A DNA stretch of 14,487 nt from an uncultured Treponema sp. (GTDB lineage Bacteria > Spirochaetota > Spirochaetia > Treponematales > Treponemataceae). Each line of letters starts with the position of its first letter. The first letter of the stretch is position 1. The stretch covers positions 1 through 14,487 of the forward strand of contig CAJOQA010000073.1 in assembly GCA_905236465.1 (NCBI GenBank), in the 5' to 3' direction. Both the position numbers and the translations under genes were made by a program. A model generated the notes under the pieces. That model was not told where the DNA came from. It saw only the letters and a program-made list of their open reading frames with translations, and made no database searches. Below, in pieces: positions 1 to 6,858 of the stretch.

Positions 1-1
1 A

Positions 2-1669
2 CCTTTTAAGGATTATAAGGATTTTAAGGAAAACTGTCGCCTTCATTCTTTGCCAGATTTTAATTTTGCTTATGACATTATAGACCGCTATGCTACTGAA
101 TGTCCTGAAAAAAGGGCTTTAGTTTGGATAGATGATTCTGGGGATGAAAAGATTTTTACTTTTGCGGATATTTCAAGAGAATCAAAAAGAGCTGCTTATT
201 GGTTGCAGACAAAGGGAATTAGAAAAGGTGATACTGTAATGCTGATGTTGCGCCGTCGCTACGAGTGGTGGTTTCTTATGCCAGCCTTACATCGTATAGG
301 CGCCATTGCAATTCCTGCGACAGACCAGCTTTTAAAAGTGGACATTGTTTATCGCACGAACGCAGCTGATGTGAAGATGATAATTTCCTATGATAACCCC
401 AATATCTTAACTGAAATTGAAAATGCTAAGGCAGAATCTCCTACTGTTAAGAATTATGTTACAGTAGGACCTGAGAGGGAAGGTTGGGATAATTTCCATG
501 CTGAATATGAAAAACTGCCAGCTGAATTTCCCCGTCCTGTAGGTGAAGCCGCTATTCATAACAATGACCCAATGTTGCTTTATTTTACTTCGGGAACATC
601 CGGTTTCCCAAAGATGGTATTGCATAACTTTGATTACCCAATAGGCCACATTATGACCGCAAAGTATTGGCAGCATGTTGTGGAAGACGGTCTCCACCTG
701 ACCATCGCTGAAACCGGTTGGGCAAAGGCTACTTGGGGTAAGATTTACGGCCAGTGGATTGCCGGTACCGCCCTTTTTGTTTATGACATGAACATGTTCA
801 GACCTTCCAAAATGCTGGAGATGATTTCTAAGTACGGGCTTACGACTTTCTGTGCTCCCCCAACAGTCTACCGCTATTTAGTCCGCCAAGATTTGAGCAA
901 GTACGACTTGAGCAAGTGTACACGGTTTAGTACCGCAGGCGAGGCCCTTAACGATGAAGTCTTTAACAAATGGTATGAAAAGACAGGAAAGAAAATCTAT
1001 GAAGGGTACGGTCAGTCTGAATCAACTGTAATTTGCGGTAACTTTATGGATTATTCTCCAATAAAGCCTGGTTCCATGGGCTTACCCAACCCCCTTTACG
1101 ATGTAGAGGTTTTGAATGAAAATCAAAAGCCTGTACCTACTGGAGAAGTTGGGGAACTTTGTATTCACGTGGACAAGAGCCACCCCTTTGGGCTTTTGGT
1201 CGGCTACTACAAAGATGTTACGCTTACCGCTAATGCCTTTTACGGTTCAATTTACCATACCGGTGACAATGTTTACATGGACGAAGATGGGTATGTTTGG
1301 TTTGTTGGCAGAAAAGACGACATCATAAAAACTTCCGGTTATAGGGTAAGTCCTTTTGAAGTTGAATCTATTTTGCAAAAGCATCCCGCTGTTCTTGAGT
1401 GTGCGGTAACTGGCATTGAAGACTTAAAGCGCGGTATGGTAATAAAGGCAACTATAGTTCTTTCTGCCGGTTACGAGAATGCAGATAAGAATCAATTGGA
1501 AGTTGAGCTTTCTACTTTTGCAAAAGAAAATACAGCCATGTACAAGTGCCCCCGTGTTTTTGAATTTGTTGACGAGTTACCTAAAACCGTTTCTGGTAAA
1601 ATTAGGCGTGTTGAAATTCGCGAAAAAGATCAGGGAATTAATGTAGAAAATATAAAGCAAGACTTCTAA
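2..1669 (+). CDS. Acyl-CoA synthetase (AMP-forming), 5'-partial at window edge
   Basis: Adenylate-forming ligase that activates a carboxylic acid with ATP and transfers the acyl group to CoA. Numbering from the TTG at 50, the P-loop motif TSGTSGFPK is at about 180-188, YGQSE at 320-324, YHTGD at 402-406, the hinge GRKDD with the following SGYRVSPFE at 420-437, and the C-terminal PKTVSGKIRR at 511-520 with presumed catalytic Lys517. It resembles the acetyl-CoA/medium-chain (ACSM-like) branch; the substrate cannot be read from sequence. The TTG at 50 is not the true start: the frame is open back to base 2, reading PFKDYKDFKENCRLHSLPDF, which resembles the usual N-terminus of this family, so only a few residues should be missing. 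Its promoter and ribosome site are outside the window. The next gene follows after 31 bases on the same strand. Confidence 0.93.
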   Translation, partial: PFKDYKDFKENCRLHSLPDFNFAYDIIDRYATECPEKRALVWIDDSGDEKIFTFADISRESKRAAYWLQTKGIRKGDTVMLMLRRRYEWWFLMPALHRIGAIAIPATDQLLKVDIVYRTNAADVKMIISYDNPNILTEIENAKAESPTVKNYVTVGPEREGWDNFHAEYEKLPAEFPRPVGEAAIHNNDPMLLYFTSGTSGFPKMVLHNFDYPIGHIMTAKYWQHVVEDGLHLTIAETGWAKATWGKIYGQWIAGTALFVYDMNMFRPSKMLEMISKYGLTTFCAPPTVYRYLVRQDLSKYDLSKCTRFSTAGEALNDEVFNKWYEKTGKKIYEGYGQSESTVICGNFMDYSPIKPGSMGLPNPLYDVEVLNENQKPVPTGEVGELCIHVDKSHPFGLLVGYYKDVTLTANAFYGSIYHTGDNVYMDEDGYVWFVGRKDDIIKTSGYRVSPFEVESILQKHPAVLECAVTGIEDLKRGMVIKATIVLSAGYENADKNQLEVELSTFAKENTAMYKCPRVFEFVDELPKTVSGKIRRVEIREKDQGINVENIKQDF

Positions 1670-1700
1670 ACAGATATTGTATTTTGCCGAAAATAGAATT

Positions 1701-2357
1701 ATGAGAGTAAGCAAAATACAATTTTTATTATTTACACTTTTTTTCACCCTTGTTTTTTCACTTGATTTAAAAGCCGCAACCCTTTACAAAAGCGGGGTTA
1801 CGGCTTCTTATTATGCGGAAAAGTTTCATGGCCGTAAAACTTCTAATGGCGAGGTTTTTAATATGTATGGCTACACGGCCGCCCACAAGACCTTGCCCTT
1901 TAACACAATGCTAAAGGTCACTAATCTTGCTAATGGTAAGTCTGTTATTGTACGTGTCAATGACAGGGGGCCCTTTGTAGCTGGCAGGGAAATTGATTTG
2001 TCTAAATCCGCGGCAGTAAAACTTGATATGATAAAAAGCGGGACTGCAAAGGTTAGAATCGATATCTTAGCTTCGGGAGAAGGCACTGCTGCAGAAAGGG
2101 ATAAGGCTTCTGTTACTTTGCTGAACGGCAAGTATTACGACATTCAGCTTGGAGCCTTTGCAAATAAGGCAAATGCAAAAGCCCTGGCCCAAAAACTTGT
2201 TAATGCAGGCTTTACAGATCTTTCTTACCAAACAACAAAATCAGGTATGGTCCGTGTTGTTGTCAGACGGGTTGCGGCCGCTGATGTTGAAGATACGCAG
2301 GAAGCCCTGTTTGACAAGGGCTTTACAGATCAGTTCGTCAGGTTACGAAAGGAGTAG
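1701..2357 (+). CDS. rlpA: RlpA-like double-psi beta-barrel protein with SPOR domain, secreted
   Basis: Exported cell-wall protein; RlpA family members bind or cleave peptidoglycan at septa, some as lytic transglycosylases. I start at ATG 1701 (218 aa), which gives a normal signal peptide: Arg2 and Lys5, a hydrophobic stretch at 7-21, and likely cleavage around 25-27 (KAA). An in-frame TTG at 1677 would add eight residues before it; neither start has a good Shine-Dalgarno. There is no lipobox cysteine, so this is probably periplasmic rather than a lipoprotein. The RlpA barrel spans about 32-122, with GVTASYY at 32-38, HGRKTSNGE at 43-51, AHKTLPFNT at 61-69, VNDRGPF at 86-92 and the conserved Asp99. 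A SPOR domain covers about 144-215 and should target denuded glycan strands. A hairpin follows the stop codon. The SPOR domain suggests a diderm envelope. Confidence 0.9.
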   Translation: MRVSKIQFLLFTLFFTLVFSLDLKAATLYKSGVTASYYAEKFHGRKTSNGEVFNMYGYTAAHKTLPFNTMLKVTNLANGKSVIVRVNDRGPFVAGREIDLSKSAAVKLDMIKSGTAKVRIDILASGEGTAAERDKASVTLLNGKYYDIQLGAFANKANAKALAQKLVNAGFTDLSYQTTKSGMVRVVVRRVAAADVEDTQEALFDKGFTDQFVRLRKE

Positions 2358-2367
2358 AAATTTTTGT

Positions 2368-2400
2368 AAGGGCAGTCATTTTAGGTTGCCCTTTTCCTTT
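2368..2400 (+). terminator. Hairpin terminator at convergent rlpA/HD junction
   Basis: A 7-bp perfect stem AAGGGCA (2368-2374) / TGCCCTT (2387-2393) with a 12-base loop is followed by a T-rich tract on the plus strand. The stop codon of the convergent HD gene (2376-2378) lies in the loop. The plus-strand T tract makes it more convincing for rlpA than for the minus-strand operon. Confidence 0.6.
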
Positions 2401-2963
2401 TGCCTGAAAATTAAATCTTCTATAAAAGATGCAAGCTCTAAAGAACCGTCTTTGTTGTTCTTGTTGCGGTCTCGTACTTGTTCAGCCCTTACTCCATGAG
2501 CTTTCCAGTCGCTACCGTCGTTACTTACGTTAAGAAGTATTGGTTGCAAATTATCTAGTACCCGGGCAAACTTTGCTTCAGGGCTGCTTCTGTTTTCAAA
2601 TTCATAAAATAACGCTTTTAGTTTTTCCTTTTGATCGTGGGGTAAAAGCCCGAAGATTCTTTCAGCAGCCTTTGCTTCCCTTTCTGCCTGGCTTTTTTTT
2701 GCTTCTTCATCATAGGCGTAGGTGTCGCCGGCATCTATTTCTACAATGTCATGTATTAGGCAGATTGCCATTGTTTTTGCAAGGTCGATTTTTTCGTTTG
2801 CATATTCACCGAGCAGATATGCCATAAGGGCCATGTGCCATGCGTGTTCAGCATCTCCTTCATTGCGACCATGACCTGTAAGATGTGTTTGCCGGTAAAT
2901 ATTTTTTTCTTTGTCTACCTCAAGAATAAAATCTCTTTGCTTCTTGAATCTTTCTTCATTCAT
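2376..2963 (-). CDS. HD-domain phosphohydrolase (YfbR/HDDC2-like)
   Basis: Metal-dependent phosphohydrolase of 195 residues with the size and motif order of the YfbR/HDDC2 group, whose studied members are 5'-deoxynucleotidases; the substrate here is inferred, not shown. Visible residues are AEHAWHM at 38-44 with metal ligand His40, the His71-Asp72 pair followed by Glu75, and Asp137 in RVLDNLQP. Charged helices surround these. It is the last gene of the ABC operon: its ATG overlaps the TGA of the preceding permease as ATGA (2960-2963), with AGGAG about eight bases upstream of the start, inside the permease gene. No membrane segment or signal peptide is seen. Its coupling to an exporter is unexplained and may be only co-transcription. 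Confidence 0.85.
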   Translation of the reverse strand: MNEERFKKQRDFILEVDKEKNIYRQTHLTGHGRNEGDAEHAWHMALMAYLLGEYANEKIDLAKTMAICLIHDIVEIDAGDTYAYDEEAKKSQAEREAKAAERIFGLLPHDQKEKLKALFYEFENRSSPEAKFARVLDNLQPILLNVSNDGSDWKAHGVRAEQVRDRNKNNKDGSLELASFIEDLIFRQKEKGNLK

Positions 2964-4099
2964 CTTGTTGTTCTCCTATAGGGGATTATTTTTATGCAGA
3001 CTAGCATAAACGAAAGTGCAAGTATTGATTCCAAAACGTTTTCTTGCTGCCAATAGGATTTTAAATAATAGTAGGGGGGCAGCAGGTGTCCTATCACTCT
3101 GAATATTTTAATACCTGAAAGCGCAGCAACGTCTATTAGTATGGGGCAGAAAATTAGGGAGCAAAGGATTATCAGGCTTATCAAAGCTGCAAATCTTTGT
3201 ATTTTACCTAAAAGAAGGGTAAGTACTGTTGAGTATGCCGTGCAAACTAGGGCAAATAAAAAACTTATAACAAGGTCATAGGGTAAAAAAACAGTTGCTT
3301 TGCAAAGTCTTAGAGCTAAAAGAGAAATACTTGTACTATCTAGGGTTGCCAAAAAAACATAGGTGAACAAAATGCGTTTGCAGTAAGAAGAATAAAATGT
3401 TTCAAATTGCCCCTTGCCTTTGTCTTGCAAAAAGAACATTGCTGCAGAAAGTGAGGTCAGCAAAATTATTACGCTTAAAATTCCTCTAAGGGGCAAAAGT
3501 TCTAAGTTTTCACTTTTTCCATCGAGCATTTGAATTTCAAAAATAGAATCTTTGCTTTGATTTTGTTTATAAATTACAGTAAATGCCAAAGTGTCTTCTT
3601 CATCAAGGGGGGCATCTTTTCTTTCTAAATAGGAAAGGCTTACGACACGGGAGGTAAACTCAAAAATTTTTGCATAAAAATCTTCTTTTGCAAGAAGGGT
3701 TATTATATTTTTTTCCTTAACAATAACTGTTATTTTTTCTTTTACCTTTCCCTTCTCGTATTCTTGAAGACTTTTATAAAAGTTTTTAGGAATTATAAAG
3801 GCAATTGTGTATTCCCCGCTAGAAATTTTTTCTTCTATTTTTTGCTTACTTTCAGCTTTTTGATAAGTGACAATTCCTTGTAAAGAAAAAAGTTTTTCTG
3901 CAATGTCCAAAGAAATCGTATCCGCATCTTCTTGAATAAAAACAAGTGCTTTGACTCCTTTAAGACTTTCCCTAGTATATACTTTTATTGCAAATGAGGA
4001 AACGGGGATAAGTATAAGCATTATCAGCATAAGGGGATTTTTTAAAAATCTTTTATTAAGTATATAAAGGCTTCGTAAAGAAAAACAGACTTTATTCAT
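2960..4099 (-). CDS. ABC-2 type permease, second subunit
   Basis: Membrane protein of 379 aa with the topology of ABC-2 type exporter permeases (PF12698-like): one N-terminal transmembrane helix (about 22-40), a large hydrophilic domain (41-203) and a C-terminal bundle of about five helices (204-225, 243-265, 275-297, 303-326, 354-372). The soluble loop contains the pattern typical of this family, including SGEYTIAFIIPKNF at 94-107. It begins eight bases before the upstream permease gene ends, with GGAGG positioned before the ATG, and its stop overlaps the HD gene start. It presumably pairs with the neighbouring permease and ATPase. Substrate unknown; no peptide, lantibiotic or immunity gene lies beside it to hint at one. 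Confidence 0.82.
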   Translation of the reverse strand: MNKVCFSLRSLYILNKRFLKNPLMLIMLILIPVSSFAIKVYTRESLKGVKALVFIQEDADTISLDIAEKLFSLQGIVTYQKAESKQKIEEKISSGEYTIAFIIPKNFYKSLQEYEKGKVKEKITVIVKEKNIITLLAKEDFYAKIFEFTSRVVSLSYLERKDAPLDEEDTLAFTVIYKQNQSKDSIFEIQMLDGKSENLELLPLRGILSVIILLTSLSAAMFFLQDKGKGQFETFYSSYCKRILFTYVFLATLDSTSISLLALRLCKATVFLPYDLVISFLFALVCTAYSTVLTLLLGKIQRFAALISLIILCSLIFCPILIDVAALSGIKIFRVIGHLLPPYYYLKSYWQQENVLESILALSFMLVCIKIIPYRRTTR

Positions 4100-5219
4100 C
4101 TTGAAGCCTCCGCATTTTAATCAGCGAAGCAAAAATCAAAAGTAACAGGGCAGCAAAAGAGAGGGCTATAATTTTTACAAAATACTTGTCTTTTAAAAAA
4201 GCAGCCTCTATTGTTTTTAGAAAAAAGTTTTGAGGGTAGGCTGCAAAAAAAAGTGCAATCAAAAAATTTAAAAGAAGAACTGCCGGTAAAAACCGTGAAA
4301 GCTGGCTTGTAAAAATTACAAGTGCTGAAATAAAAAAAGTTGTGGGGTATAGCATTAAAAGCGTAAGACCTGTGTTTTTGCTAAGAAAAAGAAAAAGTAA
4401 GCCTGGTAAAAGAAAAGAGCAGGTAAGCAACAGCTGGCAGCTGCAAAAGTCTTTTACCGTTAACAGAAAAATATTGTAACCTCTTGCCCTTAACATTTTT
4501 AGCATAGCGTTATCAGGGCTTATGTATAAAAAGGCAGGGCAAAGTGTCCATAAAAAAAGGAGCAGGACAAGCAGTTTACATAAGTAGCGCAAATGCAGGG
4601 GAAGTAGTGAAGATGAATCTTGTACTTCTATGCTAAAAAGATTTTCCCGGTTTAAAATCAACCTGGCATATTCAAAATTCAGTTGGTATTCATCTTCTGC
4701 CCTTTGCTGCGTGTAGTTTTTTAGGTAATACTTATAGAAATCGTGGTAGCTGTAAATGCCAGCCTGCGTGTCCGTGATTAAGGAGGAGACACCTGTCAGC
4801 AAATCTGAAATTATCTTTGAGCCAAGCGGTGTTTGGCTTCCATTTAAAAAAACTTTTACCCTTTTGTTGTGCCCGTATATTATAGAATCAATAAATCCGT
4901 CTGGAATGACTGCGTAAATGTCAATGTTCCCTTTTTTAAATTCACTTTTAGCAGCCTCTTCACTTTTAAATTGGGTAAAGGTGCAGGCCTTTCCAAATTC
5001 GTCCATCGATTCCAAGGCTACTATTCCCATCCGAAAATAATTATTTTCATCTTTGCCGGCTATGCCGATTTTTATTTTTGCGTTTACCTGATTTTTTTCT
5101 GCCGCTTTAAAAGTAAAAAAAATAAAAAGTGAAGCTGTAAAAAGAATCAAAAGAAAAAGTATGAATATTTGCGCAAAAAGACTAGCTGCCCTTTTTATTT
5201 GGATTAGACTGTATCTCAT
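4092..5219 (-). CDS. ABC-2 type permease, first subunit
   Basis: Membrane protein of 375 aa with the same plan as the next gene but little obvious sequence similarity to it: an N-terminal helix (about 14-37), a soluble domain (38-208) with the family-like segment KKGNIDIYAVIPDGF (95-109), then helices near 212-233, 250-279, 285-305, 310-328 and 348-367. The soluble domain probably faces outside the cytoplasmic membrane. Its ATG overlaps the ATPase stop as ATGA (5216-5219), with GGAAGG just upstream, so the two are likely translationally coupled. Two unlike half-permeases served by one ATPase suggest a heterodimeric exporter. The cargo cannot be told from the sequence. Confidence 0.82.
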   Translation of the reverse strand: MRYSLIQIKRAASLFAQIFILFLLILFTASLFIFFTFKAAEKNQVNAKIKIGIAGKDENNYFRMGIVALESMDEFGKACTFTQFKSEEAAKSEFKKGNIDIYAVIPDGFIDSIIYGHNKRVKVFLNGSQTPLGSKIISDLLTGVSSLITDTQAGIYSYHDFYKYYLKNYTQQRAEDEYQLNFEYARLILNRENLFSIEVQDSSSLLPLHLRYLCKLLVLLLFLWTLCPAFLYISPDNAMLKMLRARGYNIFLLTVKDFCSCQLLLTCSFLLPGLLFLFLSKNTGLTLLMLYPTTFFISALVIFTSQLSRFLPAVLLLNFLIALFFAAYPQNFFLKTIEAAFLKDKYFVKIIALSFAALLLLIFASLIKMRRLQDE

Positions 5220-5896
5220 TGCTGGCCTTCCAAATCTGTTGCTAATTTTTTTAGGTCTCCGGTAAAAGTGTAGGGGCTTAAAATACCGTTATTCAGCATA
5301 AAGCATTGATTGCAAAAACGAATCTCGTCTTCATTGTGGGTAACTAAAATAATACTTTTTCCAGCTTTCCTGAACTTGTCGAGATACTCTTTTATTTGCA
5401 TCCTGGCGCAAATGTCAAGGGCACTAGTGGGTTCATCAAGTAAAAGTATTTGTGGGTTTTCTGAAAGGGCACAGGCTATGCTAAGTTTCTTTTTCATTCC
5501 GCCTGACATTTTGTTTACTTTTAGGTTCAGCAAATCTTTTATCTGCAAATTAAGGAGTAAGTCTTTTTCAAGCCGTTCAGATAAATCTTTTTTTCTGCAC
5601 TTGTACCATAAAAGCAAATTGTCAAGGCCCGTTAATTCTGGAAAAAGGGGCAACCCCTGCGGAACATAGGCTACAAGATTCTGCCTGAGTTTTTTTTCTT
5701 TTAAGAGATCTTTTCCCTGATAAAAAAATGCTCCTTCTGCTTTACATACGCCTGCAAGTATAGAAAGGAGTGTTGACTTACCAGAACCATTTTTCCCTAT
5801 GATTCCTGTGCAAGTTCCTTCCGGCATTGAAAAAGAGGCAGCCGTGAGTATTGCTTTTTTCCCATAGCTTTTTTTTATTTTGCTGATTTCAATCAT
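5216..5896 (-). CDS. ABC transporter ATP-binding protein
   Basis: Cytoplasmic ATPase of 226 aa powering the two permeases downstream. From the ATG at 5896: Walker A GKNGSGKST at 34-42, Q-loop Gln80 in YVPQG, signature MSGGM at 130-134 (variant of LSGGQ), Walker B ILLLDEP at 150-156, D-loop SALD at 158-161 and H-loop His187. The reading frame continues upstream to an ATG at 5953, adding 19 residues. I prefer 5896 because family homology begins there (MIEISKIKKSYG) and because a good promoter (-35/-10) lies inside the extra stretch. With this start the 5' leader would be essentially absent. First gene of a four-gene operon; overlaps the next by 4 bases. Confidence 0.88.
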   Translation of the reverse strand: MIEISKIKKSYGKKAILTAASFSMPEGTCTGIIGKNGSGKSTLLSILAGVCKAEGAFFYQGKDLLKEKKLRQNLVAYVPQGLPLFPELTGLDNLLLWYKCRKKDLSERLEKDLLLNLQIKDLLNLKVNKMSGGMKKKLSIACALSENPQILLLDEPTSALDICARMQIKEYLDKFRKAGKSIILVTHNEDEIRFCNQCFMLNNGILSPYTFTGDLKKLATDLEGQQ

Positions 5897-5902
5897 TGCC
5901 CT

Positions 5903-5931
5903 AGTATACACTATTGCCCATAAAAAGTTAA
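5903..5931 (-). promoter_or_regulatory. Sigma70-like promoter of the ABC operon
   Basis: On the minus strand TTAACT (5931-5926) and TATACT (5908-5903) are separated by 17 bases. Only six bases separate the -10 box from the ATG at 5896, so the predicted transcription start falls on or next to the initiation codon. Confidence 0.55.
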
Positions 5932-5968
5932 GGCTTTGTTTAAAGTTACCCATTGCTTATTTTTACCC

Positions 5969-5997
5969 TTTTCAAAAAATAAAAATTGCTGTATACT
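5969..5997 (+). promoter_or_regulatory. Sigma70-like promoter of the SDR gene
   Basis: TTTTCA (5969-5974), a 17-base spacer and TATACT (5992-5997). Transcription would start near 6004, giving a leader of about 20 bases that holds the GGAGG ribosome site at 6016-6020. The -35 box is a weaker match than the -10 box. Together with the minus-strand promoter at 5903-5931 this makes the 128-base gap a divergent control region. Confidence 0.55.
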
Positions 5998-6024
5998 AAA
6001 AGGGATATTTGTTCCGGAGGAAAA

Positions 6025-6801
6025 ATGGCAAACAAATTATTTGATTTTTCAGATCGTGTGGCTCTGGTTACTGGCTGTTCTACAGGTCTTGGTGTTCAGA
6101 TGGCAAAAGCACTTGCAGGTCAGGGGGCAAAAATAGTTGCCCTAGCTCGTCGCAAAGATAAAATTGATGCTGTTGCAAAAGAAATACATGATGAATTCGG
6201 TGTAGAAACACTTGCAATTCCTTGTGATATTACGGATACAGCTAAGGTTGAGGCTGCCGTTGATGAAGTTCTTGCAAAGTTCAAGCGTATCGATATTCTT
6301 ATCAACAATGCTGGGACTGGTGCTGTAGCTCCTGCTGAAGATATTACTGATGATCAGTTCAATAATGAAATCAATATTGACCTTTTTGGTACTTTCCGTG
6401 TAGCTCGTGCAGTTGCAAAGAAAGCAATGATTCCTGCAAAGTTTGGCAGAATAATCAATATTGCTTCTATGTATGGTCTTGTCGGTAACAAGGTTGCTCC
6501 ATGTTCACCTTATCATGCTGCAAAAGGCGGTGTAGTAAATCTTACACGAGGCCTTGCATCTGAGTGGGGGAAGTATGGCATAACTGTAAATGCAATCTGC
6601 CCTGGTTACTTCTATTCTCCTCTTACAAAAGAGACTTTGGATTCTGACTTCTTCCAGCAGAATGCACAGACTATGATTCCATTAAGCCGCTATGGAAATG
6701 AAGGTGAGCTTGATACAGCCGCGGTTTTCCTTGCAGCTCCTGCTTCAAGTTATGTTACAGGTGTAGTCCTGCCTGTTGATGGCGGTTATACTGCCATGTA
6801 A
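6025..6801 (+). CDS. Short-chain dehydrogenase/reductase, gluconate 5-dehydrogenase-like
   Basis: NAD(P)-dependent classical SDR oxidoreductase of 258 aa. Visible motifs are TGCSTGLG at 16-23 (cofactor glycine motif), CDIT at 67-70, NNAG at 94-97, catalytic Ser148, Tyr163 and Lys167 (SPYHAAKGG), PGYFYSP at 193-199 and the C-terminal VDGGY. Asp119 stands where many SDRs have the tetrad Asn (NIDLFG); from memory, gluconate 5-dehydrogenases such as IdnO also have Asp there, and the PGY and SM motifs fit that group, but the substrate is a guess. The start at 6025 is chosen for GGAGG at 6016-6020 and because homology begins there; the frame could extend back to 5986 but that crosses the promoter -10 box. 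Monocistronic: own promoter and strong terminator. Confidence 0.9.
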   Translation: MANKLFDFSDRVALVTGCSTGLGVQMAKALAGQGAKIVALARRKDKIDAVAKEIHDEFGVETLAIPCDITDTAKVEAAVDEVLAKFKRIDILINNAGTGAVAPAEDITDDQFNNEINIDLFGTFRVARAVAKKAMIPAKFGRIINIASMYGLVGNKVAPCSPYHAAKGGVVNLTRGLASEWGKYGITVNAICPGYFYSPLTKETLDSDFFQQNAQTMIPLSRYGNEGELDTAAVFLAAPASSYVTGVVLPVDGGYTAM

Positions 6802-6807
6802 TTCTTT

Positions 6808-6840
6808 AGCTGCCTGTTTTTTCAGGCAGCTTTAGTTTTT
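6808..6840 (+). terminator. Strong Rho-independent terminator after SDR
   Basis: A perfect 9-bp stem AGCTGCCTG (6808-6816) / CAGGCAGCT (6823-6831) with a loop of six T is followed by a T-rich tail. It isolates the SDR gene from the cob cluster, which starts only 18 bases further on. Confidence 0.9.
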
Positions 6841-6858
6841 ACCTTTTTATTGATTTAA

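Noticed and set aside
1..30. AAGGATTATAAGGATTTTAAGGA direct repeat at the left edge
   Set aside because: It is explained by Lys-Asp-Tyr-Lys-Asp-Phe-Lys codons at the start of the acyl-CoA synthetase.
1677..1700. TTG start for rlpA
   Set aside because: It adds eight residues before a normal signal peptide; ATG 1701 gives a better n-region. Neither has a strong ribosome site.
5897..5953. N-terminal extension of the ABC ATPase to ATG 5953
   Set aside because: The 19 extra residues lack family similarity and overlie a good -35/-10 promoter; a weak AAGGG lies 12 bases from that ATG, too far to be convincing.
5986..6024. Upstream start for the SDR gene
   Set aside because: It would include the -10 box and the GGAGG site in coding sequence; ATG 6025 has ideal spacing and family homology starts there.
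6787..6792. TATACT at the end of the SDR gene as a promoter for the cob cluster
   Set aside because: It has no fitting -35 box, lies within the conserved C-terminal coding sequence and is upstream of a strong terminator.
6802..6858. Cobalamin riboswitch before the cob cluster
   Set aside because: The gap is too short and mostly occupied by a simple terminator hairpin; no B12-box-like sequence was seen.
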